DNA of 8,312 bases, from contig CANPWF010000071.1 of NCBI GenBank assembly GCA_947581885.1, positions 1-8,312 on the forward strand, given 5' to 3'. This DNA comes from an uncultured Clostridia bacterium. Lineage in GTDB: Bacteria > Bacillota > Clostridia > Christensenellales > Borkfalkiaceae. Under the pieces are notes generated by a model. That model saw only the letters and a program-made list of their open reading frames with translations, ran no database searches and was not told the origin of the DNA. A program made the position numbers and the translations under genes. Below are positions 1 through 4,993 of the stretch, in pieces (positions within the stretch are counted from its first letter, which is position 1; the number at the start of each line of letters is the position of its first letter).

Positions 1-77
1 CCCTCAGATACACGAGTATCCGCGCAACGTTTTTTGTGAAATGCTACACGAGACAAAATCGAATGTTTCTTTGCCAT
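1..77 (-). CDS. Start of a leftward gene, product unknown (partial)
   Basis: Only the first 25 codons are inside the window, beginning MAKKHSILSRVAF and running off the left edge with no stop. The start is supported by a very strong ribosome binding site, AAGGAGG (complement of 85-94), about 10 nt upstream. A consensus leftward promoter sits just beyond it, giving a leader of about 40 nt. The visible peptide is basic (Lys/Arg/His rich). I do not recognise the family. Its place, divergent from an XRE repressor across a repeat-bearing control region, is where phages and mobile elements usually put the first gene that the repressor silences (replication, excision or regulator). That role is inferred from position only. 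Confidence 0.6.
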   Translation of the reverse strand, partial: MAKKHSILSRVAFHKKRCADTRVSE

Positions 78-100
78 ATTGAATCTTCCTCCTTGTGAAT

Positions 101-175
101 AAAACTATCGTTCTAATTACGCATTATATCAAAACAATCGTTCTAAGTCAAGATTTTTTAGTAAAAAAGTTCTAA
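101..175. promoter_or_regulatory. Operator-like direct repeats of the divergent control region
   Basis: A 16-bp unit, AAAAC(T/A)ATCGTTCTAA, occurs at 101-116 and 131-146 with one mismatch, exactly 30 bp apart (about three helical turns). A weaker third copy, AGTTCTAA, lies at 168-175, about 29 bp further on. The units cover the start point, spacer and upstream flank of the leftward promoter, and lie directly upstream of the XRE gene. The natural reading is that they are binding sites for the XRE protein, giving repression of the leftward promoter and probably autoregulation. No clear promoter for the XRE gene itself was found. Confidence 0.65.
123..151 (-). promoter_or_regulatory. Consensus leftward promoter (TTGACT-17-TATAAT)
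   Basis: On the minus strand TTGACT (146-151) and TATAAT (123-128) are separated by exactly 17 nt, a near-perfect vegetative sigma-70/sigma-A promoter. Transcription would start near 116 and enter the leftward gene starting at 77. One operator-like repeat lies between the -35 and -10 boxes and another overlaps the expected start point, so a bound repressor would block it directly. Confidence 0.8.
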
Positions 176-184
176 AATAATATC

Positions 185-547
185 ATGAATTTTGGATTAA
201 AATTAAAAACACTGATGGAAGAGAGCCAACTCACGCAAACAGAGCTCGCAAAAAGTATAGGATTCACCCAACGTGCAATCTCAAAATGGGTCAATCTGCA
301 ATCTGAGCCGACAGAAACAGCGATACTAAAAGTGGCAGATTATTTTTCTGTCTCCGTTGACTATCTCCTCGGCCGCACGGATGATCTCGGCGCCACGATC
401 CCAACGGCGCAGGATCTGTCACGGGATGAGCGGGAAGTCCTCGAGCTTTATGACGCGCTCTCCCCCACGCGAAAGGAAGATCTCATGATCTTTCTCCGAG
501 CTCTGAGCGGCAACTCGTCGGACACTACCTCACAAAAGAAAGCATAA
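185..547 (+). CDS. XRE-family helix-turn-helix repressor
   Basis: A 120-residue protein. Residues about 5-65 form a classic Cro/CI (HTH_3) domain: the motif region LTQTELAKSIGFTQRAISKW holds the two helices of the HTH, followed by the family-typical tail 'ADYFSVSVDYLLGRTDD'. Residues about 75-110 are a charged helical tail, probably for dimerisation. There is no room for a LexA/CI-type S24 peptidase domain, so RecA-stimulated self-cleavage is not expected. The gene shares an operon with the DinD-like gene 10 bp downstream, and is divergent from the leftward gene at 1-77 across the 30-bp repeats. The upstream sequence is AT rich with no recognisable Shine-Dalgarno site, so translation may be weak or leaderless. 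Likely role: master repressor of the element's lytic or replication functions (inferred from family and context). Confidence 0.9.
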   Translation: MNFGLKLKTLMEESQLTQTELAKSIGFTQRAISKWVNLQSEPTETAILKVADYFSVSVDYLLGRTDDLGATIPTAQDLSRDEREVLELYDALSPTRKEDLMIFLRALSGNSSDTTSQKKA

Positions 548-557
548 AGGTGATCTT

Positions 558-1325
558 ATGAACGAACTTGAAGAAAGACAGAAGAAAATCTTTGACGATC
601 TGCGCCACTTCGATGAGAACGGCACGGAGTATTGGCTTGCACGTGAATTGCAGGGCGCCCTGCAGTACAAAGAATGGAGAAATTTTTCTAAGGTCATCGA
701 TACCGCCAAAATTGCCTGTAAAATCAGCCAACATGATGTTGATGATCATTTTGTTGGCATAAATAAAATGGTTGAAATGCCCGTAAGGCCAAGGAAAAAT
801 TGCGGTGAATTAGGTTTTGTTGACGTCAACAAAACCAAAATGAAAGCGATCCCAGACTACAAGCTCACCCGCTATGCATGCTATCTGATCGTCATGAACG
901 GTGACCCGCGCAAAGATGTGATTGCGTTGGGCCAGACATATTTTGCCGTCAAGACGCGCCAGCAGGAATTCGCGGAACTGTTCGATCGTCTATCGGAAGA
1001 TGAGCGTCGTCTCTTCATCCGCGGCGACATTAAGCAAAAGAACATGCTACTCGCGGAAGCTGCCCACCGCGCCGGCATCATCACCCGTGCGGAGTATGCC
1101 GCCTTTCAGGATGCCGGCTACCGCGGTTTATACGGCGGAATGACTGCCCGCGATATTGCCGAGAACAAAGGCCTCTCCGAAGGGCAAGAGATCCTCGACC
1201 ATATGGGGAGTGAAGAGCTTGCGGCGAACCTCTTCCGCATCACACAAACCGAAGCAAAAATGAAGCGAGAAGGCATAAATACGCCCGACGATGCCAATGC
1301 AACACATTTTCGAATATCATCGTAA
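558..1325 (+). CDS. dinD: DinD-family protein, C-terminally shortened
   Basis: A 255-residue protein clearly of the DinD (DNA-damage-inducible protein D) family. Hallmarks are the N-terminal 'YWLARELQGALQYKEWRNF', the central 'LTRYACYLIVMNGDPRKDVI' and 'GQTYFAVKTRQQE', and 'GYRGLYGGMTARDI' with 'EILDHMGSEELAANLFRITQ' towards the C-terminus. E. coli DinD is SOS-induced and inhibits RecA filament functions in vitro; the family is related to Bro-N type phage proteins (known from the family, not shown here). Two oddities stand out. The protein ends at ATHFRISS, whereas relatives continue about 20-30 residues past ATHF (VGxKVRxTI... region). Residues about 74-95 are an insertion where relatives have a short GSGA-type loop. 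Translation starts after AAAGGTGAT, 10 bp behind the XRE stop, so the two are coupled. Possible role: linking host DNA damage to repressor control (inferred). Confidence 0.9.
   Translation: MNELEERQKKIFDDLRHFDENGTEYWLARELQGALQYKEWRNFSKVIDTAKIACKISQHDVDDHFVGINKMVEMPVRPRKNCGELGFVDVNKTKMKAIPDYKLTRYACYLIVMNGDPRKDVIALGQTYFAVKTRQQEFAELFDRLSEDERRLFIRGDIKQKNMLLAEAAHRAGIITRAEYAAFQDAGYRGLYGGMTARDIAENKGLSEGQEILDHMGSEELAANLFRITQTEAKMKREGINTPDDANATHFRISS
813..836. repeat. Perfect 24-bp palindrome inside the DinD-like gene
   Basis: The half-site GGTTTTGTTGAC is followed immediately by its exact reverse complement, with no spacer and no mismatch. It lies in the stretch encoding GFVDVNKT, inside the extra loop that typical DinD proteins lack. 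It could be a regulatory protein binding site or a scar of an inserted sequence. Coding constraint alone does not explain a perfect 24-bp palindrome. Confidence 0.85.
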
Positions 1326-1457
1326 ATTTTTTAACTACAAAATATTGTATCAAACAAAAAAATAAACACAAGATAATGTGTGCTCTGCTTCTCCTCACCT
1401 TTACCCGATTTCTACCCCAAAAAAACAAGCTATACACAATTTTCCCCGCAAAAAAAG

Positions 1458-1547
1458 GCGTTCTCTTCGGGGAAACAGCGGGCCCGCGTCACCCGCAATG
1501 CGGGTCCCGACGCGGGGCCCCCTGCTTTCCGCTTTTCCCGAGAACGC
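1458..1547. repeat. 90-nt GC-rich inverted repeat
   Basis: Nested arms pair along almost the whole length. GCGTTCTC (1458-1465) pairs with GAGAACGC (1540-1547), GGGGAAA with TTTTCCC, CAG with CTG, GGGCCC with GGGCCC, GCGTC with GACGC, and the tip is ACCCGC-AAT-GCGGGT. Small bulges separate the blocks. A competing pairing exists: GGAAACAGCG (1471-1480) is the exact reverse complement of CGCTGTTTCC (1545-1554), so two mutually exclusive folds are possible. No T run follows. Confidence 0.85.
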
Positions 1548-1591
1548 TGTTTCCGAGCTCTCAAATTCCGCCTTTTATTAACTTTCTGCGT

Positions 1592-1619
1592 CGCGCTCTG
1601 CAAACCGTATAAAAGCGCG
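1592..1619. repeat. Short inverted repeat CGCGCT/AGCGCG
   Basis: CGCGCT (1592-1597) pairs with AGCGCG (1614-1619) around a 16-nt loop. It is the middle member of the three-hairpin series; alone it would be weak evidence. Confidence 0.5.
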
Positions 1620-1634
1620 TACTCCCCTTTCGGC

Positions 1635-1693
1635 GGTCCTCTGTTTTTCCCGATGATTGCAACAGCAGCAGTCATCGCAAAAAACAGAGGGTC
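1635..1693. repeat. Long stem-loop with 11-bp perfect outer stem
   Basis: CCTCTGTTTTT (1638-1648) pairs perfectly with AAAAACAGAGG (1680-1690), and the pairing extends outward through two G-T wobbles to a G-C pair. After a small internal loop, CGATGA (1651-1656) pairs with TCATCG (1672-1677) around a 15-nt loop rich in CAG triplets. It lies 40 bp past the stop of the leftward gene ending at 1733. In that direction there is no T run after the stem, so it is a poor fit to a factor-independent terminator. Confidence 0.8.
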
Positions 1694-1732
1694 AAAACGT
1701 TGCTCTGTGCGATTTTCATGCTTTGCGTTCTT

Positions 1733-2041
1733 TTATTTTGGAGATTTTTCGATCCCGAAATAAGCGACTGTCTTTTTGTTTCGCTTTCCGTTTTCGTCAA
1801 AAAAGTGGTCAACGATCTGCCGCTTTGCGGGGCGAGGAAGTTCATTGACATCTCCGCGATAGCTCGGCTTTTTCTTATCGGATGCCGTGACTATCATGTT
1901 GGGCATATGGATATCGACTTTTCCAACAAATTGATATTTTGGGTTCAAACGCTTCTTACCGTTTTTTCCGATGATCCATGCGTCACTCGAAGAAATCAAT
2001 CGGACACCCTTGCGATTCAAAGAATAATTTACACTTGACAT
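1733..2041 (-). CDS. Small basic protein of unknown function
   Basis: 102 residues, starting MSSVNYSLNRKGV. The ATG at 2041 is chosen because AGGAG (complement of 2049-2053) lies 7 nt upstream; the in-frame TTG two codons earlier has no better support. The protein is rich in Lys/Arg/Asn with no membrane segment or signal peptide. The C-terminal half contains DHFFDENGKRNKK and ends AYFGIEKSPK. I do not recognise the family. It is the last leftward gene before the hairpin region and is more AT rich than the ATPase gene upstream. Its start codon overlaps the -35 box of a plus-strand promoter, and its 5' leader is antisense to the predicted RNA at 2070-2186. A basic nucleic-acid-binding role is possible but not demonstrated. 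Confidence 0.7.
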   Translation of the reverse strand: MSSVNYSLNRKGVRLISSSDAWIIGKNGKKRLNPKYQFVGKVDIHMPNMIVTASDKKKPSYRGDVNELPRPAKRQIVDHFFDENGKRNKKTVAYFGIEKSPK

Positions 2042-2063
2042 TTTCAAACTCCTATGTTATACT
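2035..2063 (+). promoter_or_regulatory. Consensus rightward promoter (TTGACA-17-TATACT)
   Basis: TTGACA (2035-2040) and TATACT (2058-2063) are spaced by exactly 17 nt, with an expected start at about 2070 (G). It points against the surrounding genes and no coding sequence follows it, only the structured segment ending in a terminator. Its -35 box overlaps the start codon of the leftward gene at 2041. Confidence 0.8.
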
Positions 2064-2069
2064 TAATAT

Positions 2070-2186
2070 GGTCATCGCCCCTGTAAGGGGTAGCGTCGGG
2101 ACTTCCGCGACGACAGAGAAGAACGTTTGACCTTCGCGCGTAGACTTCTCACTTAACCGTCCGTATTTACGGGCGGTTATTTTGTT
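2070..2186 (+). ncRNA. Predicted structured small RNA, about 115 nt, antisense to phage genes
   Basis: Bounded by a near-perfect promoter and an intrinsic terminator, with no open frame of note. Predicted stems, in order: CCCCT/AGGGG (2078-2082/2086-2090); CGTCG/CGACG (2094-2098/2108-2112); GAGAAG/CTTCTC (2116-2121/2145-2150) with an inner ACG/CGT; then the terminator stem. The 5' end GGTCA (2070-2074) can also pair with TGACC (2128-2132) in the loop of the third hairpin, a possible pseudoknot. It does not match SRP RNA, 6S, tmRNA or tRNA. It is complementary to the leader of the gene at 2041 and to the segment just past the ATPase stop. It could be an antisense regulator or, since it copies the presumed virion strand, an RNA primer for complementary-strand synthesis. 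Both roles are inference. Confidence 0.65.
2155..2186 (+). terminator. Intrinsic terminator of the small RNA
   Basis: AACCGTCCG (2155-2163) pairs with CGGGCGGTT (2170-2178; one G-T wobble) around a TATTTA loop, followed by ATTTTGTT. In the opposite direction the stem is followed by AAGTGAG, so it is directional and would not end the leftward operon. Confidence 0.8.
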
Positions 2187-2216
2187 CTCATTGCTGTTTC
2201 CTATGTTTGAATTTTC

Positions 2217-4355
2217 CTACTCCACGATCGCGGAATCGATATCATGTTGGAAATGAGAATGCTGAGCGGCCCGCTCAGACTCCGTTGCCATGACGGTAGC
2301 ATACTCTTTGAGATCGTCGAGCCCCACCTTATTCACCGCACCGTGCGCCTCAAAGATGGCGCTCATGCAGTCCGAAGCATACCGCCGTGCATAGACCTTT
2401 TTGCTTTGCCTGTACCATGTACAGTCACGGAAGTCTCCGTCTTTGGTGCCGCGCTCCACGCGCACCGTCACCTTTTGGCAGCCGTAGAGGTTAAAGACCC
2501 GCTCCCGATAATGCGAGAGCTTTGCCGCGAGGCCGTGCACGAGGTACATCAATAATGTAGAATCCCCGCGCACGTATCTGTATTGAAGATAGAAATCGTC
2601 ATGCTTGCCGAGAACGAACCACACGAAGAGCTCCGCGATCCAAAAAGGCGCCCAAAACGGAAGCACGGGCGCCATGGCCCCCTTTTCTCTGAGCTCCACC
2701 GTGTCGCCGAGTTCGAGATAATCGGCATTCAGAGAGCCCGTTCTCTGCAAATCACCGATGATATGCACGAACACGCGATTCGCCACGACACAGGCGTGAC
2801 GGGACATCTTCATGCAGGTATTAAAGAGATCGTTGAGTTGATTGCATTCCTTGGCATTTGCCTTCATCTCCCTCGTCGTCGGAGCGTTCTTACGCTCCTT
2901 GTCGATCTCCGAGATGACATAGACGCCAAAGCCATACGCATAGCGGTTGGGATTGTTCTCGAGCATCCGCTTGCCCAAGCGAAGCATGTCGAAGTCGAGA
3001 ATGTGGGCATAGCGGGAACCTTCGAGCGAACTCTTCCGTGCGAAGAAGTCTGTGTCCCACATGGGTAGATTGCCGAGATCCGCGACTTGCTTGTCCGAGC
3101 GGATCGAGTAATTCGCGATGAGATAGGAACTCTGCACGGTATAGATGAAATACGCGAGCGAGTGATCCTCGATGGCTTGCCAAATATCCATGAGATAGAG
3201 CTTGTTGTCATACGTCATGCCGTAGCGCCCGAAATCGAAGCCGAAGATCTTCTCCCGCGACGGAGCGCTGTCAAAGCTCTGTCTCTTTCTCCCGATCCAC
3301 CGCCGCACGCTCCACACGTCATAACAGACATGCAACGACGCGGCCCGTCTGAGCTCCGCTTCGAGCGAGGCCCAAGGGAAATACGGAAAGTGCATATCCG
3401 TCTCCATAAGGATGTCGAGGGCGTCGTCGAGGATCTGCACTTCATACGAGAGCGCCGCATCCGTGATCCAGAGCGTCTTACCGACGCCCGGGGGGCCGAA
3501 GGCCGAAAGGAACACTCCCCTCTCGTTCAAAAATCCCCGATTCCTGCTCTCATTCCGCCGCAGGGCCCGCATCGCTCTCCGCCGCGAGAGCAAGCTCAAA
3601 ATGAGCACCGCGATGATGCACCAAACCCATATCGGCAAAAATGCGAACATCGGATAGAGGTCCATGACGAGCTTGCAGATCTGACGGTACAGATTGGCGA
3701 AGTCGAAGGAAAAGACAAAGTAAAAGTAATACGCCAAAAGCTCCAAAAAAATCGTGAAGCCGTTGAAGAAGTACACCCACATCACGATCCAAAGGACCCA
3801 ATACCGCCGTCTCTCCCGTACGAAAGAGACGAACCCTTTCAGCCATGCCTTAACAGGGCGATAGGTACAATCTGAGACGCGTTTGAACGCCCGAAGCGGG
3901 CGAGATTCGGCGCCATAGTCATTGTTGACCGTCTTGACGTATCTCCCCACCAACATGCGGAAGAGAAAGACGAGCACGATGACGGGAATGATGGCAATGA
4001 TGAAGATCTTGGCCGCATTCCCGAAGAAAGCGAGATATGCGCGGAAGTTCTCCCATTCCGCCCACTTTGCCCAATACTGTCCGAATGAGACCTTGAATGC
4101 CTCAAAGCTCTCGGGCAGGAACACGGCGGGCGGGTCCTTGGGAAACTCATTGACGGTGGGCGCAAAGCCGTATTCGATGCCGAAGAGCTCACAGAAGTAA
4201 TACGCGACCGAGAGGCCGAAATCACGGCCCGCCTCGATGAGGCGGAAGAAAGCGCTCCGGAACACGAAGATCCCGAGAGCCACAAACCCGAGCGTGATGC
4301 CGATGCAGATGTAATGCCGGTAATCGATACGGCGGAAGAAATTCCGAAGTTTCAT
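2217..4355 (-). CDS. Membrane-anchored Zot/pI-like phage assembly ATPase
   Basis: 712 residues from the ATG at 4355, chosen because GGGGGTG lies just upstream and the start overlaps the previous stop as ATGA. The N-terminal part has four hydrophobic segments (about residues 15-33, 115-133, 186-214, 236-256). Then comes a P-loop ATPase with Walker A GPPGVGKT (287-294), a Walker B-like strand GVYVISEID (477-485) and a conserved-looking VHIIGDLQRTGS (530-541), where Zot/FtsK-HerA relatives carry a sensor/arginine segment. Another hydrophobic stretch lies at about 561-581, followed by a polar tail. Filamentous-phage pI/Zot proteins drive virion extrusion through the inner membrane. Typical pI is 350-450 residues with the Walker A at the extreme N-terminus and one later membrane span. 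Here a large membrane domain precedes the ATPase, which is unusual. A different FtsK/HerA-type membrane ATPase is the main alternative. Confidence 0.72.
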   Translation of the reverse strand: MKLRNFFRRIDYRHYICIGITLGFVALGIFVFRSAFFRLIEAGRDFGLSVAYYFCELFGIEYGFAPTVNEFPKDPPAVFLPESFEAFKVSFGQYWAKWAEWENFRAYLAFFGNAAKIFIIAIIPVIVLVFLFRMLVGRYVKTVNNDYGAESRPLRAFKRVSDCTYRPVKAWLKGFVSFVRERRRYWVLWIVMWVYFFNGFTIFLELLAYYFYFVFSFDFANLYRQICKLVMDLYPMFAFLPIWVWCIIAVLILSLLSRRRAMRALRRNESRNRGFLNERGVFLSAFGPPGVGKTLWITDAALSYEVQILDDALDILMETDMHFPYFPWASLEAELRRAASLHVCYDVWSVRRWIGRKRQSFDSAPSREKIFGFDFGRYGMTYDNKLYLMDIWQAIEDHSLAYFIYTVQSSYLIANYSIRSDKQVADLGNLPMWDTDFFARKSSLEGSRYAHILDFDMLRLGKRMLENNPNRYAYGFGVYVISEIDKERKNAPTTREMKANAKECNQLNDLFNTCMKMSRHACVVANRVFVHIIGDLQRTGSLNADYLELGDTVELREKGAMAPVLPFWAPFWIAELFVWFVLGKHDDFYLQYRYVRGDSTLLMYLVHGLAAKLSHYRERVFNLYGCQKVTVRVERGTKDGDFRDCTWYRQSKKVYARRYASDCMSAIFEAHGAVNKVGLDDLKEYATVMATESERAAQHSHFQHDIDSAIVE

Positions 4356-4444
4356 AACTTCACCCCCGTATAGATAAAGTAGCCGACGACAAACCCGACC
4401 GCGAATAGCGCTATGATCCAAATGATCCGCTTAACTCCACGCAT
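4352..4444 (-). CDS. 30-residue single-helix membrane peptide (minor-coat-like)
   Basis: It starts MRGVKR, followed by a hydrophobic helix IIWIIALFAVGFVVGYFIY and a short tail TGVKL. The start at 4444 is preceded by a purine-rich AGAGGAAAGAAAGG stretch. Its TGA stop shares bases with the ATPase start (ATGA), which is strong evidence of translation and coupling. Length and topology match the tiny minor coat proteins pVII and pIX of filamentous phages (32-33 residues); this is a structural analogy, not detected homology. A longer in-frame start further upstream has no ribosome binding site and would run through the small-RNA region. Confidence 0.7.
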   Translation of the reverse strand: MRGVKRIIWIIALFAVGFVVGYFIYTGVKL

Positions 4445-4478
4445 GCCTTTCTTTCCTCTTTTTTCCTCTGAAAATCTA

Positions 4479-4507
4479 TTGACTTTTTGCTTTGATTCGC
4501 GTATAAT
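4479..4507 (+). promoter_or_regulatory. Consensus rightward promoter (TTGACT-17-TATAAT)
   Basis: TTGACT (4479-4484), a 17-nt spacer and a perfect TATAAT (4502-4507), with an expected start near 4514. Like the promoter at 2035 it faces against the phage genes and leads into a compact folded segment, not a gene. Confidence 0.82.
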
Positions 4508-4513
4508 AGAGAC

Positions 4514-4591
4514 AAGATGAGCATGAAGCGAACGGCTTCTCCTCGGCGGCATCTGCATTTGACAGATCGCTTACGAAGCTCATCTTTTTTT
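4514..4591 (+). ncRNA. Predicted compact small RNA, about 75 nt, with end-to-end stem and terminator
   Basis: The expected first nucleotides AAGATGAGC (4514-4522) pair perfectly with GCTCATCTT (4578-4586), and the stem runs into seven T residues (4585-4591), so the closing stem acts as intrinsic terminator. Inside, AAGCGA (4526-4531) pairs with TCGCTT (4567-4572), and ATCTG/CAGAT forms a further hairpin (4551-4555/4563-4567). The remaining segment exposes CTTCTCCTC (4535-4543), complementary to GAGGAG ribosome binding sites. It is tRNA-sized but has no T-arm or CCA, so it is not a tRNA. Its 3' end overlaps the last codons of the leftward gene ending at 4580. Possible roles: priming of complementary-strand synthesis, or antisense control of phage translation; both inferred. 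Confidence 0.65.
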
Positions 4592-4984
4592 ATTCCACCG
4601 TGCCTTTTTCACGTACCAATTTTTAGGCTTTCGATTCGTGCTTTTCTTGTATTTTTTGATCGTATGACGAACGACAGGCATATCTTCTTTTGCAAAATTC
4701 CAATTTTCCTGCTTACCTTCATCGGGCAGGAATTTTTTATTCGTACTCCGTACCTTCAAACGCAAATAAGATTGCCGTTCATCATTCGGATTCGGATTCT
4801 GTTTTAGGGCATAATGCGAAACTTTATCTTCGCGGCTCGGATGCGTCGTCAAACCCAAAGATTTATAATGCGTTTCAGTTTCCCCAAACACATAATCAAA
4901 ATGGCCCTGTGAAGACGCACTTATATTCCGTCGAAATTCATTCCGAGGCTTATACTTCCTTGTGGGTTTTTTCTTCCGTGGCAT
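4580..4984 (-). CDS. Very basic soluble protein of unknown function
   Basis: 134 residues starting MPRKKKPTRKYKPRN and ending in a Lys/Arg/Trp-rich tail (NWYVKKARWNKKR). The start follows GAGGTGGAG by 2-3 nt, 9 bp after the preceding stop. There is no membrane segment or signal peptide. The central part has HYKSLGLTTHP and SYLRLKVRSTNKKFLPDEG, which suggest a folded domain and not merely a charged tail. I do not recognise a family. High positive charge and place in the structural operon suggest nucleic-acid binding, for example a single-strand DNA binding or genome-packaging protein, but nothing in the sequence proves it. The block 4580-5185 is more AT rich than the ATPase gene, suggesting a different evolutionary source. 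Confidence 0.75.
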   Translation of the reverse strand: MPRKKKPTRKYKPRNEFRRNISASSQGHFDYVFGETETHYKSLGLTTHPSREDKVSHYALKQNPNPNDERQSYLRLKVRSTNKKFLPDEGKQENWNFAKEDMPVVRHTIKKYKKSTNRKPKNWYVKKARWNKKR

Positions 4985-4993
4985 AGCTCCACC

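Larger units (their letters stand above)
1326..1732. other. Non-coding convergent region with stacked hairpins (phage intergenic-region candidate)
   Basis: About 400 bp without a credible gene, lying between the 3' ends of the rightward XRE/DinD operon and the leftward phage operon. The first 130 bp are AT rich and include CTATACACA at 1430-1438, one mismatch from a DnaA box (TTATACACA). The rest carries three successive inverted repeats (1458-1547, 1592-1619, 1635-1693). None is followed by a run of T in either direction, so they are not standard intrinsic terminators. Filamentous phages of the M13 type carry a similar hairpin-rich intergenic region holding the packaging signal and both replication origins. 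This region is a candidate for that role, inferred from architecture only. Termination of the two converging operons is the competing explanation. Confidence 0.5.

Noticed and set aside
1326..1355. dif/XerCD-like site just after the DinD-like gene (AACTACAAAATATTGTATC).
   Set aside because: Inoviruses often integrate at dif, but the match to Firmicutes dif arms is partial and no second copy was found in the window.
1430..1438. DnaA box CTATACACA as evidence of an origin.
   Set aside because: One mismatch and a single copy; reported only as part of the intergenic region.
1376..1848. Overlapping open frames on both strands of the hairpin region.
   Set aside because: No ribosome binding sites, low-complexity translations, and the frames simply reflect inverted repeats.
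2244..3875. Long plus-strand frames (up to 262 codons) opposite the ATPase gene.
   Set aside because: They are shadows of the GC-rich minus-strand gene, without start signals and with compositionally biased translations.
4514..4591. tRNA-like cloverleaf.
   Set aside because: The size and closing stem fit, but there is no T-arm consensus, anticodon arm or CCA end, and a T run follows.
4517..4807. Plus-strand 96-codon frame beginning inside the small RNA.
   Set aside because: No ribosome binding site and it runs antisense to the well-supported 134-residue gene; the RNA terminates at 4591.
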